64,000 nt of DNA from Vibrio sinensis. GTDB taxonomy: Bacteria > Pseudomonadota > Gammaproteobacteria > Enterobacterales > Vibrionaceae. This document shows, piece after piece, positions 25,603 to 33,989 of the stretch (position 1 is the stretch's first letter; every line of letters begins with the position of its first letter). The position numbers were made by a program, and so were the translations under genes. Below the pieces are notes generated by a model. That model was not told where the DNA came from. It made no database searches and worked only from the letters and a program-made list of their open reading frames with translations. Where the stretch lies: positions 1 to 64,000 of the forward strand of contig NZ_QVMU01000009.1 in NCBI RefSeq assembly GCF_003605645.1, in the 5' to 3' direction.

Positions 25603-27819
25603 GTGAGCGATTCTATAACCATAAAAGGGGTTACTAGCTACCACCCTACCACACCACAAATTATCGATATATCAAAGCAGAATACGTTGATTTTTGGCTT
25701 AAATGGAGCAGGTAAGTCCACAATTTCTAATTTCTTGTATGATAGAGAAAAATTCGATAGTTGCAGTCTTAATGTTGAAGGGAGTTTTACCCCTATAGTG
25801 TACAACCAAGCCTTTGTAGAGCAACACTTTGTAAAAAGCTCAATGCAGGAAGGCGTATTCACATTGAGCAAAGACAATGCAGATCTTGAAGCAAGAATTG
25901 CTGAAAAATCAAAATTGAGGGAAAAGCTTTTAGAATTATACAACGGGATCAAAGCCAAGATATCAGAAGCCGAAACGGCTCAAGGAAAGGCGACGGATTC
26001 TGCTATCGAAGAAGTATTTAAACAAAAAAATATCATTGAGAAAACATCTCTTGCGCCGTTTCTTGAAGGGTTTAAAAGACCTAAAAGTAATTTTTACAAA
26101 CAAGTAAAGTCTCAAAAAGGGGTATCCCAAGACTCCATAGAAAGCCTTCAAGCTGAGTATGATTCCCTAACCCAATCTGATAAAGCACTACCAACATTAA
26201 TTGAGCTACCTTCCCCACCAAGCCTAAGCATTGAAGAAACAACCATCCTTTCTGAACCAATTGTAGGTTCATCAAGTAGTCAGCTCACAGAGTTTATCAC
26301 TGAACTCAACAACCAAAATTGGGTTAAGAATGGTAAAGATAGCTACTTAGCAGAAGAGCAAACAAAATGCCCTTTTTGTCAGAAAGATACGATAGATGAC
26401 ACCTTTCGCTCTGAGCTTGCTGCATTATTTGATAAAACATATGACTCCAACGTGCAAAAAGTAGAAGCTATCTCGAAGTCTTACGGCGATGCGGTAACGA
26501 ACTATATAACATCCATCCAAGCTGCGTTTATCAATTGCTCGTTATATGACCCAAACTTACATAAGGTTGACCCAGTTATTGCTCTTCTAGAGCGTGTCTA
26601 TCAAGACAACCTAGACCTGATTAAATCCAAGATAGAAAAACCAAGCTTATCTATTGAAATCATTGATTATCAGGAGAAATCAGCCCCTTTAATGAGTATC
26701 TCTGAAGAGATCAATGCAGCCGTTAAAGTGATAATAATAAAGGCAAGAAAATTCAAGGAAAGCAAAAAAGACATCCAAGACAGGATGTGGGATTCAGTTA
26801 GATATCATACTGAGTCTATTTTTTCATTGGAAAAGCGTTTGATAGATGAAAAAGATAGTGACATCAAACAACTAAATGCAGACTTGAAAAGAGTGAAACT
26901 GGTTGGTCAAAAAGTTGCTAGCAGAATCAGTTACCTTCGCTCAAAAACGTCAAATATTGACGATACCATTGAAAGAATTAATATAAATTTGAAGAGTCTA
27001 GGTCTAACGAGCTTTGAAATTGTCTCATCAACTGACCCAGAGCAACAAAATTACTTTGTACTTAGCCGAGGGGAAAAGACCAATGAAGGAAAAGAAGTGT
27101 TTAAGTCCCTCAGTGAAGGAGAAAAAACACTGATAACCTTCTTATACTTTATCGAGAAATGCAACGGCAGTATGAGTAAGGATTCAGATATTGCTGATAA
27201 AGAAAAACTGATCGTTATCGATGACCCTATTTCTAGTCTCTCTCAAAACTATATCTATGACATAGCCTCTCTGACCCACACCAAAATCATTAAAGGTAAT
27301 AAGTTCAAAAAGGTCATTGTGCTAACCCATAGCTTGTTTTTCTATCAAGAGCTATTGAAGCTAGCTCCACAAGGTAAAGACAAAAAGGGCAATGATAGGT
27401 TCAATGATAAATACTCACTATATCGCTTAAATAAAAAGCAATACACCAATGTACAACCAATGAATAAAGGTGAGCTAAAAAATGATTATCAGTCTTTATG
27501 GCAAATAATCAAAGATGTCATTGAGGGCAGTGCCAATCCTGTCGTTTTACCCAATGTGATGCGAAACATAATTGAGTATTATTTCGGTTTTGTACACAAG
27601 AGAGACAAGCTATCTGACATCCTAAATGAATTAGCAGAAAAAGAGCCAGAGCAAGGACACAAAGCTTTTTATCGCTACATTAATAGGAGTTCACACTCCG
27701 ATCCAACGAACATTGGTTTGATGGTCGAAGTTGAACCTCAAGCGTACTTGGAAAGATTCAAGTCTATATTTATAGAGAGTCAAGACGAGGAACATTACCA
27801 CTGTATGATGGAGTCATAG
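25603..27819 (+). CDS. RloC/PrrC-like ABC ATPase with zinc-hook CxxC and HEPN-type anticodon-nuclease residues
   Basis: The 738-aa protein has an AAA_13-type ATPase: Walker A GLNGAGKST (residues 32-40), signature SLSEGEKT (about 502-508), Walker B LIVIDDP (about 536), and a switch His in LTHSLFF. Coiled-coil segments surround a zinc-hook-like CPFC (Cys256, Cys259), as in RloC. The C-terminal region has Arg654-x3-Glu658 in MRNIIE and His698 in INRSSHS, the R...E...H set known for the PrrC/RloC anticodon nucleases. Predicted action: an ATP-gated cut in a tRNA anticodon loop as antiviral suicide. The start is GTG, preceded by GAGGGAA. Confidence 0.78.
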   Translation: MSDSITIKGVTSYHPTTPQIIDISKQNTLIFGLNGAGKSTISNFLYDREKFDSCSLNVEGSFTPIVYNQAFVEQHFVKSSMQEGVFTLSKDNADLEARIAEKSKLREKLLELYNGIKAKISEAETAQGKATDSAIEEVFKQKNIIEKTSLAPFLEGFKRPKSNFYKQVKSQKGVSQDSIESLQAEYDSLTQSDKALPTLIELPSPPSLSIEETTILSEPIVGSSSSQLTEFITELNNQNWVKNGKDSYLAEEQTKCPFCQKDTIDDTFRSELAALFDKTYDSNVQKVEAISKSYGDAVTNYITSIQAAFINCSLYDPNLHKVDPVIALLERVYQDNLDLIKSKIEKPSLSIEIIDYQEKSAPLMSISEEINAAVKVIIIKARKFKESKKDIQDRMWDSVRYHTESIFSLEKRLIDEKDSDIKQLNADLKRVKLVGQKVASRISYLRSKTSNIDDTIERININLKSLGLTSFEIVSSTDPEQQNYFVLSRGEKTNEGKEVFKSLSEGEKTLITFLYFIEKCNGSMSKDSDIADKEKLIVIDDPISSLSQNYIYDIASLTHTKIIKGNKFKKVIVLTHSLFFYQELLKLAPQGKDKKGNDRFNDKYSLYRLNKKQYTNVQPMNKGELKNDYQSLWQIIKDVIEGSANPVVLPNVMRNIIEYYFGFVHKRDKLSDILNELAEKEPEQGHKAFYRYINRSSHSDPTNIGLMVEVEPQAYLERFKSIFIESQDEEHYHCMMES

Positions 27820-28352
27820 TGGTTACCACTGAGGTATTCAATCAACTTATCGTCTTGGCAGCGATCGGCGGTGTTTACACACTACCTCGAGCTTGCCTAG
27901 ACGAAATCGAGTGTACTGACGTACATCAACAATTTTCTGTCTCATCGGCAAAATCTCCACTGAGTGCCTGTGCTTGCCACAGGCAGCCTCATCACACAAT
28001 GTAATAAGCTACTTCGGTTCAGTAGGCTGGAGAATTACCAAAGTGGTAACGAAACAAGTTTAATATACTTCGCTTTTTGTGTAAATCGCTTACGTGACCT
28101 GAGTGAGACCGATTTTAGTTACTCTCACAAATCTGAGTTATTTAGGATAAGGAGCAGGACACACTTTTCTTGCTATTAATTGACCTATTTCTCCTAATGA
28201 TTCAATATGGCTCTGATTGAATAATGTGGTTCTGCATCTGTCTAGTGAGTAGGTTGCTATTCAATCTATGAGTAAATTTTTATACTTTACAATGATAGAC
28301 CTACTTACAAGTAACATTGTGTTTTTGAACCTGTTAATTCCTAGGAGAAAGT
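27820..28352. other. Intergenic cargo region, no clear gene
   Basis: A small hairpin (TTACCA/TGGTAA, near 28037) lies after the ATPase. The minus strand has a 46-codon open stretch around 27,870-28,000 including YTRFRLGKLEVV that looks protein-like but starts and ends abruptly; it may be another gene remnant. The promoter for the next gene should lie in 28200-28340. Confidence 0.35.
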
Positions 28353-28940
28353 ATGGCATTTCAAAGAATGATGACAGATCGAATCAAAGTTATTAAAACT
28401 AATGGTGATGAGTATTCGGATTTAAAGGCTAGTGTGCAAGATAAAGGTATTTACCTTATGCAATCAAATGTTTCGATTGAAACAAATGATCTAATACAGA
28501 GGTTTATGTCTAGCGGCGGTGAAGAAACTTACAAAGTAATAGATCCAGGCTTTCACGAAAAATTTCATTCAATACCAGCACATTATCAAATCAAAGCTAA
28601 AAAGTTAGGTATTCCAGAAGCTAAGGAAGCAGTTCAAAATATTACTTACAACTTCCATGGTGACAATGCTCGAGTTAACAATAACTCGGTAGACAACTCA
28701 ACTAATATCGTCAATCAGAACTCTGAAATCGTAGAGCATATACAGCTCCTTCGAAGCGAAATTGATAGGCTTGTTCAAGATACTGCTGAAAAGAAAGAAG
28801 CATTGGAAGTTGTTGATGCAATTGAACTACAGATTCAGTCAGACAAACCGAGTAAAGCAGTTGTCAAAACTTTGCTAAGTGCGTTGCCTCATGCGGGCAG
28901 TATAGCTAGTGTAGGCTCATTTCTACTTTCGATACTTTAG
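28353..28940 (+). CDS. Unknown 195-aa cargo protein with hydrophobic glycine-rich tail
   Basis: AGGAGA precedes the ATG by 6 bp. The N-terminal half is mixed alpha/beta. The centre is very Asn-rich (NNNSVDNSTNIVNQNS), followed by an amphipathic helix and a C-terminal hydrophobic segment ending in PHAGSIASVGSFLLSIL, which could insert in a membrane. I do not recognise the family. A membrane-acting effector of phage defence would fit its place next to the other cargo, but that is inference. Confidence 0.65.
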   Translation: MAFQRMMTDRIKVIKTNGDEYSDLKASVQDKGIYLMQSNVSIETNDLIQRFMSSGGEETYKVIDPGFHEKFHSIPAHYQIKAKKLGIPEAKEAVQNITYNFHGDNARVNNNSVDNSTNIVNQNSEIVEHIQLLRSEIDRLVQDTAEKKEALEVVDAIELQIQSDKPSKAVVKTLLSALPHAGSIASVGSFLLSIL

Positions 28941-29002
28941 GATTTCAATTTAATGACTGTACACGAAAAGATTAAGAAATACGCTTGTATACAGGAGATA
29001 AC

Positions 29003-29482
29003 ATGAAGAATTTGGATTGTGAATCAAGTATACCTTTATCTATAAAAAAACGGCGTGAAAGTAACTTAAAAAATGCACTTAAATTCATTCTTGCTGATCA
29101 AACTATAGAGCTATTATACATTTCATTTCCATATGTTTTGAAAAACCTTAATCGTGTTCTCACCCGTTATTGTCAATTGGCGCTAGATGGAGAAAACTTT
29201 TACAATTCTGATGCGAAAGGAATCGATGCATGGGTGGAACTACCTAACAAAGGCAAATTTGTAATTAAGTTTCCCATTCCAAATGAACTGTATAGCGAGG
29301 AGGTTTTTAATCATTCAAGGTGGAGCGGCAATGGTTCAATTCTTGGGTTAGGTGAAGAAGTAATCATGGACTATTTTTTCCCTTACTTAATAAGATATGT
29401 ATCGCAAAATTATGATAATTTAACGGAAGAAGATAAAGCAATACTTCTAAATCCATATGATTGGGATTTTGGTCCTTCATAG
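29003..29482 (+). CDS. Unknown 159-aa cargo protein
   Basis: I start at ATG 29003, preceded by AGGAGATAAC. The protein is mostly helical with a Trp-rich middle (IDAWVEL, HSRWSGNGS) and an acidic C-terminus. It lies 62 bp after the 195-aa gene in the same direction, so the two may form an operon. No family recognised. Confidence 0.6.
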   Translation: MKNLDCESSIPLSIKKRRESNLKNALKFILADQTIELLYISFPYVLKNLNRVLTRYCQLALDGENFYNSDAKGIDAWVELPNKGKFVIKFPIPNELYSEEVFNHSRWSGNGSILGLGEEVIMDYFFPYLIRYVSQNYDNLTEEDKAILLNPYDWDFGPS

Positions 29483-29594
29483 TAAGGAGTTGCACCACCG
29501 AAACTAGACAGTTAATTAAACGACTTTTCATTAGCTGAGTTCATTCATGGATTGCTAATTTAGCAAAATAAATAACTCACAAATGTCCAAAAGT

Positions 29595-29618
29595 GGGTTA
29601 CAAGCCATCTTGTAACCC
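29595..29618. terminator. Hairpin between convergent genes
   Basis: A perfect 10-bp stem (GGGTTACAAG/CTTGTAACCC) with a 4-nt loop lies between the ends of two convergent genes. T tracts are short on both sides, so termination efficiency is uncertain. Confidence 0.6.
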
Positions 29619-29644
29619 TTGAACAAGCATCTATAACAGATAGG

Positions 29645-30409
29645 TTAAATCAGACCCAATACCTTAAGGCACTCTTCATTGATCCCTGAAGTATGTTTAA
29701 TCGAGAAATCTTGCAGCATAAATATTGAAGGTTTAGCTTTCTGAACGTCATGTAGTTCACGGTCATCAATTAAACACACTGTGTAGTCTTCGGTTCGCTT
29801 TGCTTGACTTGCATAAATGCATATTTCAATGCGATTACTACCTAAAGTCAAAACCGATTCCGATCGAGAAAAATGCATCTGGCTGTAGTGCCCGAACCTC
29901 GAAATTTGTAGGTAAAACGCTATCTCAGCTGTATTTTTAGGGATAGCAAAGGGAGTGCCACATTTTAAGCGAATACATGCTAAGCTCTCGCTGCCTAACT
30001 GGACGCGAACGCCTTTAAGTATCAGACCGCTCAAATACTTGGCGCGAACTTCTGGAGCAAAATATTGATAAACTTCGTATGGCATACACACGTCTCCAGA
30101 GGCATCATCATTCTGCTCAAGCCAGCGATCTAACGTGTAACGATCTAAACCAATTTCACTTTTAAACTGTTCAAAATCACCTATAGTCCGATTTAGGAGT
30201 TGCTGTGAATAACCCTCTTCAATAAAAGCATCCATAGTGAGATATGGGTGCGAATAAAGAGTATGAATTGCGTAGTCAATAAGCCCGATTTGTTTCTCTC
30301 TGACACCGAGCTCAAAAAATCGTGATAAGTCTAAACTATCAATATAAGCAGCCCCCTCCATGAGGGTCGTTATCAAGTCTTGGCGGATTCTATTAGATAA
30401 GCGCATCAT
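29645..30409 (-). CDS. Unknown 254-aa protein translationally coupled to the integrase
   Basis: Its ATG overlaps the integrase stop by 4 bp (ATGA), so it is made with the integrase. The protein is soluble with an N-terminal helical half and a beta-rich C-terminal half (FAIPKNTAEIAFYLQISRFGHY). No family recognised. Position suggests an accessory of integration or excision, or a maintenance factor of the element; it is too long for a typical excisionase. Confidence 0.6.
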   Translation of the reverse strand: MMRLSNRIRQDLITTLMEGAAYIDSLDLSRFFELGVREKQIGLIDYAIHTLYSHPYLTMDAFIEEGYSQQLLNRTIGDFEQFKSEIGLDRYTLDRWLEQNDDASGDVCMPYEVYQYFAPEVRAKYLSGLILKGVRVQLGSESLACIRLKCGTPFAIPKNTAEIAFYLQISRFGHYSQMHFSRSESVLTLGSNRIEICIYASQAKRTEDYTVCLIDDRELHDVQKAKPSIFMLQDFSIKHTSGINEECLKVLGLI

Positions 30410-31734
30410 AAGGTTCCCTCCAAATTAATTTCAAACTCACCTACAATTTCAAGTAACTTGTCTATGCGGTGTTTTTTCCCGTAACGTCCATATGTCATAT
30501 TGGGATTAGTATGCCCCACGACTTCAGCCACGCTATGTTCAGGAATGTCTTTTTCTTTCAGCTCATCGATAAACGTGTGGCGCAAGCTATAAGCTGTAGG
30601 GCGTGCTCCCGCACGCATTCCTAATTTCGTCTGTAACTTGCCGAACTGTTGGCGATACGTTTTAGTCCAGTCTTTGTCTTTCCCCAATGGTTTGTAGTTG
30701 AATAAGGGCGTGCGTTTACGGGTTTTGCGTGACTCGTAGAACTGCAAAAAGCTCTCACGCAACTGCGGATGCAAGGGGATGGTTCGAACTGCATGTGCAT
30801 TCTTTAAATGCTGATCTTTAGATAGGTCGGTCACTCTGATGCAGGGAATACGCATCTGCCATACAATGTCTTTGACGTATATCTGACATACCTCTCCTGT
30901 TCGAAAACCATGAAACAGTTGTAACTTAGTTACCCACTGGAAATCTTCTGTTTGTCGCATATATTCAGCACTTCGAAACAGCCTAATCAACTCAGACTCA
31001 GTCCAGCGTTCTCGTTGCTCTGAAGCATGCAGCTTACTTTTAAACTTTGGATTTATCCCCTGAGCTGGATTATCTGAGTTGAAACCTTTCGCTTTAAGCC
31101 AAGCAAAATACTGTTTAACCGACGCGAAATAACCTCGGTTTGATTTTGCCGAGCGTTTCTCGCTAATTAAGTGATCGACATAATCGAGTAAGTCAGCACT
31201 GGTTACTGTGTTTTGACCCAAACCTTTACGAGCAAGGAACTTCATACAATGATTAATTCGCTGCTCTAGCTGGTGTACGGTGAGTTTGGTAATTCCTTGC
31301 TTATGTTTACTTTCCACAAACAACGCAAGAGAATCATCAAAAGAAGTGGGCTTACAACGATTTGCGGTATTTCGATGTTCAAAAGCATCGTTTATTAATG
31401 ATTCAGCTATAGAATGCTCGTCAACAAGCTCTACCGCTTTATATTGCGGATGTTCATATGACGCTGAACCACTAACAAATGAAAGGCGGATACAATTGAT
31501 ATTTTGATCGAGAGCTGATTTGAAGAGATCAAATTTAGGGGGACACGAGGTATCTAGCCTAGTAATGGCGGATCGAAGGTAGTTAGCTACTATGAAGTTA
31601 CGAGCAATCGCTTCTGAGCGTTCTTTGGTACGAAGGCTTACTTTTATGTCGAATGGATAGCCAAAACGCTGTAGTGGCTTAGGGATGCAAATGCGGGTTT
31701 GATAGACGCCGTTGGGCGCTTTTTGTAAGTACAT
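30406..31734 (-). CDS. Site-specific tyrosine recombinase (integrase) of the tRNA-Ser element
   Basis: The 442-aa protein has an N-terminal arm-binding part (MYLQKAPNGVYQTRICIPK), a SAM-like core-binding domain (about 150-230) and a catalytic domain with Arg in LFHGFRTGE, the second box YSLRHTFIDEL (first position Tyr instead of the usual His), His in VVGHTNP and the nucleophile Tyr in TYGRYGK. It lies 88 bp from the intact tRNA-Ser 3' end, where tRNA-targeting integrases are normally found, so it is the enzyme expected to have made attL and attR. It reads away from the tRNA and into the element. Confidence 0.93.
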   Translation of the reverse strand: MYLQKAPNGVYQTRICIPKPLQRFGYPFDIKVSLRTKERSEAIARNFIVANYLRSAITRLDTSCPPKFDLFKSALDQNINCIRLSFVSGSASYEHPQYKAVELVDEHSIAESLINDAFEHRNTANRCKPTSFDDSLALFVESKHKQGITKLTVHQLEQRINHCMKFLARKGLGQNTVTSADLLDYVDHLISEKRSAKSNRGYFASVKQYFAWLKAKGFNSDNPAQGINPKFKSKLHASEQRERWTESELIRLFRSAEYMRQTEDFQWVTKLQLFHGFRTGEVCQIYVKDIVWQMRIPCIRVTDLSKDQHLKNAHAVRTIPLHPQLRESFLQFYESRKTRKRTPLFNYKPLGKDKDWTKTYRQQFGKLQTKLGMRAGARPTAYSLRHTFIDELKEKDIPEHSVAEVVGHTNPNMTYGRYGKKHRIDKLLEIVGEFEINLEGTL

Positions 31735-31784
31735 TGTCTCACCTCATTGTCATGAAAGTGATTTGCAGTACTACAGATACGAAA

Positions 31785-31807
31785 AAGCCCTTGAAAATCA
31801 AGGGCTT
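31785..31807 (-). terminator. Terminator of the reconstituted tRNA-Ser
   Basis: On the minus strand a 10-bp stem (AAGCCCTTGA/TCAAGGGCTT, 3-nt loop) is followed by TTTCG. It resembles, but is not identical to, the hairpin at 14247-14277, so the element brought its own terminator for the tRNA it rebuilds. Confidence 0.8.
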
Positions 31808-31816
31808 GGACGTATA

Positions 31817-31848
31817 AATAAGTGGCGGAGAGATAGGGATTTGAACCC
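31817..31848. repeat. attR: element-side copy within tRNA-Ser
   Basis: Identical over 32 bp to 14283-14314. It includes 6 bp beyond the CCA end and 26 bp of the tRNA 3' part. The crossover site lies somewhere within it. Confidence 0.92.
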
Positions 31849-31913
31849 TAGGTGGGCTATAAACCCACGCCGGTTTTCAAGACCGGTGCTTTAAACCACT
31901 CAGCCATCTCTCC
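31823..31913 (-). tRNA. tRNA-Ser (anticodon UGA)
   Basis: The 91-nt gene folds with acceptor GGAGAGAT/ATCTCTCC, encoded CCA, D arm GGCTGAGTGG, anticodon stem CCGGT/ACCGG around loop CTTGAAA (anticodon TGA, reading UCA), a long class II variable arm (GTGGG/CCCAC) and T arm AGGGTTCAAATCCCT. The 3' end is the attachment site of the mobile element. The gene remains intact because the element restores the 3' part. Confidence 0.97.
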
Positions 31914-31924
31914 GCAGTGGCGCT

Positions 31925-31953
31925 ATAATAGGTATTCACCATAAGCTTGTAAA
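31925..31953 (-). promoter_or_regulatory. Sigma-70 promoter of tRNA-Ser
   Basis: On the minus strand TTTACA (31948-31953), a 17-bp spacer and TATTAT (31925-31930) are followed by a GC-rich discriminator (AGCGCC), typical of stringently controlled stable-RNA promoters. The tRNA begins 12 bp downstream of the -10 box. Confidence 0.8.
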
Positions 31954-32217
31954 GCACTAATTTAATTCAGATGAATCAAGTGCTCACTAAACAATCAGCA
32001 GAGCTAATCAGGGTTTTTCCTGTAGACCAAATTATTTACATAATAGCTCTAATTTATCAACTCTAATAAAATAGTGTTTTATTTTTAAGTTATTGTTATT
32101 ATTAATTAAAACACTGTACAGAATACACCTGTACGCTCGAAAGTATTTGCACATAAGTGTGAACTACTTCAAAATTGAAAGATTGACCGAGACTATGCTA
32201 ATTTTTCTGAGGGTTTT
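31954..32217. other. Intergenic region between tRNA-Ser and MaoC gene
   Basis: AT-rich host sequence. No gene seen. It must hold the promoter of the MaoC-like gene. Confidence 0.4.
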
Positions 32218-32898
32218 ATGAAGGTCGCAGATCTGTTTAAACATCGTGATGAACCAAACGCAAAGCAATACGAGCTTATGCAGTGGGTGTCGCCAGTCAT
32301 GCGTGAGTACTGGGGGGAGTTCCTTCACAAAGCACATAACCGTCATCTATTTGGTCGTTTACGTGATTTGCAGCAACCCGCAGTCAATGATGCAGTGACT
32401 CCGCAGGCACCTAAGCCTATCGAGCTCAAACCAGAAGCGCAAACTCTTTATAATGAGATGTCGGCTCAAATTGGTGAAGTGATTCATACCGGTGAATGGT
32501 TTGGCGTAACGCAAGACCGAATCAACCAATTCGGTTTAGTCACTGAAGATATGCAATGGATTCACACCGATCCTGAGCGTGCGACAGCTGAATCTCCGTT
32601 TAAAACCACGATTGCTCACGGGTTTCTCACTTTAGCACTGTTGCCACGTCTAACAGACAGTGTTGATCCTGACCATTCTCAGTACCCAACAGCAAAAATG
32701 GTTGTGAACATTGGTTTAAACCAAGTACGTTTTCCGTACCCTGTTAAGCCGGGTAACCGCCTGCGTGCTGTTAGTACTCTGACTAAAGTAACGCCGATTA
32801 GAAAAGGCTTAGAGATTGAGCGTGAAATCAAAGTCGAAATTGAAGGCGTTCGCCGCCCTGGTGCTATTGTGGTATCCGTTATTCAACTGCATTTCTGA
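32218..32898 (+). CDS. MaoC-like (R)-specific enoyl-CoA hydratase family protein
   Basis: The 226-aa protein has a C-terminal hot-dog domain (about 80-226) with the hydratase signature: DMQWIHTDPERA (catalytic Asp and His), SPFKTTIAHGFL, and KPGNRLRAV. Such enzymes hydrate trans-2-enoyl-CoA to (R)-3-hydroxyacyl-CoA, linking beta-oxidation to polyhydroxyalkanoate or lipid synthesis. An N-terminal extension of 70-80 residues, not part of the fold, distinguishes it from short PhaJ. It is monocistronic with a strong terminator 53 bp after the stop. Confidence 0.88.
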   Translation: MKVADLFKHRDEPNAKQYELMQWVSPVMREYWGEFLHKAHNRHLFGRLRDLQQPAVNDAVTPQAPKPIELKPEAQTLYNEMSAQIGEVIHTGEWFGVTQDRINQFGLVTEDMQWIHTDPERATAESPFKTTIAHGFLTLALLPRLTDSVDPDHSQYPTAKMVVNIGLNQVRFPYPVKPGNRLRAVSTLTKVTPIRKGLEIEREIKVEIEGVRRPGAIVVSVIQLHF

Positions 32899-32951
32899 TT
32901 TCAACTAACCGATTTCAAATAGCTAATCCAGATAACTTAATCTAAATACTA

Positions 32952-32980
32952 AAAAGGGAGAACATCATGTTCTCCCTTTT
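32952..32980. terminator. Bidirectional terminator after the MaoC gene
   Basis: A perfect 13-bp stem (AAAAGGGAGAACA / TGTTCTCCCTTTT) with a 3-nt loop lies between convergent genes and can serve both. Confidence 0.9.
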
Positions 32981-33035
32981 ACTTTATCTCAGCTTATGCT
33001 TTTTCATCCCACTAACAATGCAACTGCTTAAGCCA

Positions 33036-33854
33036 CTACTTCGCAATAGGTGAATAACCGTATTCACGAATTAAGTTCTTCGCTTCAACGCTATTCAAAT
33101 ATTCCAGAAATGCTTTAGTTTCATCATTTGCTAATTCAGGCTTATACACCACCAAAAATGGGCGAGTCAGTTCATAGGTTCCATTGTGAATGCTTGAGTT
33201 TGTCGCTTTAACGCCCTCAAACCGAATCGCTTTCACTGATTCATCGATAGAGCCGGTTGAAATGAAGCCTATCGCTTGCTTGTTGTGGTTAACGATGGTT
33301 TTAACCATGCTGTTACTGTTTACAACTAAGCTATCATTGTCGATATCAGAGACTAGCTGACCATTAATTACTTTGGTCAAGCCCAGTAGGCTCTCGAAGC
33401 TCGAACGTGAACCTGACGATGCCTCACGTGTGACCACAGCGATAGTTTGATCAATTCCGCCTAGCTCTTTCCAGTTGGTAATCTTCCCTTTGTAAACGTC
33501 ATACAATTGATCTCTGCTGATGCCTTTCACTGCATTGTTTTGGTTAACCACAACCGCTAAACCATCAAACGCAATAGGCGTTACGGCCAGTGTTTCTCCC
33601 AATTCAGCTTCCGTCAAATAACGTGAACTCATCCCCAAATCAACCACGTCTTTTTGTACCAGTATGATACCTGCCGTTGAGCCAACACCCTGCACTGCAA
33701 TAAAACTGTCCGGGTGCTCAATGTTATACCCCTCAGCAAGCACATCCATAACTCGTGCAACTGAGGTAGAACCTGAAATGTTCACTTCGCTCGCCATCGC
33801 TGAAAAAGTGAATAGTGAAGAAGAAAAAAGCGTAGCAAGCACAACTCGTATCAT
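33036..33854 (-). CDS. Phosphate-binding periplasmic protein (PstS-like)
   Basis: The 272-aa protein has a signal peptide (MIRVVLATLFSSSLFTFSAMAS) and the PstS-type binding motifs GSTSVARVM, VGSTAGI and REASSGSRSSFE, which cradle phosphate. I start at ATG 33854, preceded by GGAGAT. An upstream in-frame ATG overlaps that ribosome binding site. No permease or ATPase genes adjoin it, so it is an orphan receptor working with a Pst transporter elsewhere, or an extracytoplasmic phosphate scavenger or sensor. Confidence 0.88.
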   Translation of the reverse strand: MIRVVLATLFSSSLFTFSAMASEVNISGSTSVARVMDVLAEGYNIEHPDSFIAVQGVGSTAGIILVQKDVVDLGMSSRYLTEAELGETLAVTPIAFDGLAVVVNQNNAVKGISRDQLYDVYKGKITNWKELGGIDQTIAVVTREASSGSRSSFESLLGLTKVINGQLVSDIDNDSLVVNSNSMVKTIVNHNKQAIGFISTGSIDESVKAIRFEGVKATNSSIHNGTYELTRPFLVVYKPELANDETKAFLEYLNSVEAKNLIREYGYSPIAK

Positions 33855-33989
33855 AATTATCTCCATTTAGTATTAACTGACCGTCGATATGTTATGTCGA
33901 ATTGATGACAATTTTGTGAAAGGCTATACAGACTGATCAAATTCTAATACATACTATGGGGAGGTACTTCATCCTGAATCGGAGTCATC

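Larger units (their letters stand above)
14283..31848. mobile_element. Integrative mobilizable element in tRNA-Ser(UGA)
   Basis: The element is bounded by the 32-bp direct repeat (14283-14314 and 31817-31848; 17,534 bp from repeat to repeat). A tyrosine recombinase (30406-31734) lies beside the intact tRNA gene, as expected for tRNA-targeting elements. It carries mobilization functions (relaxase, MobC-like protein, nested mobB-like ORF, candidate oriT) but no type IV secretion genes, so it is mobilizable rather than self-transmissible. Cargo: an ATPase-TOPRIM pair, methyltransferase-HNH pair, RloC/PrrC-like ATPase, and unknown small genes. Its AT content is visibly higher than the flanks, especially in 14.3-17.5 kb. 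Internal IS10-like debris and a second, broken integrase point to assembly from more than one element. Confidence 0.9.

Noticed and set aside
24395..27819. Assignment of the HNH and ATPase genes to Septu (ptuA/ptuB)
   Set aside because: Gene order is reversed, there is a 209-bp gap, the ATPase has a nuclease-like C-terminus and RloC-like hook, and the HNH protein is longer than PtuB.
31712..31894. 60-codon plus-strand frame across the integrase start and tRNA-Ser
   Set aside because: It is antisense to the tRNA gene and crosses attR; the peptide is just the tRNA complement translated.
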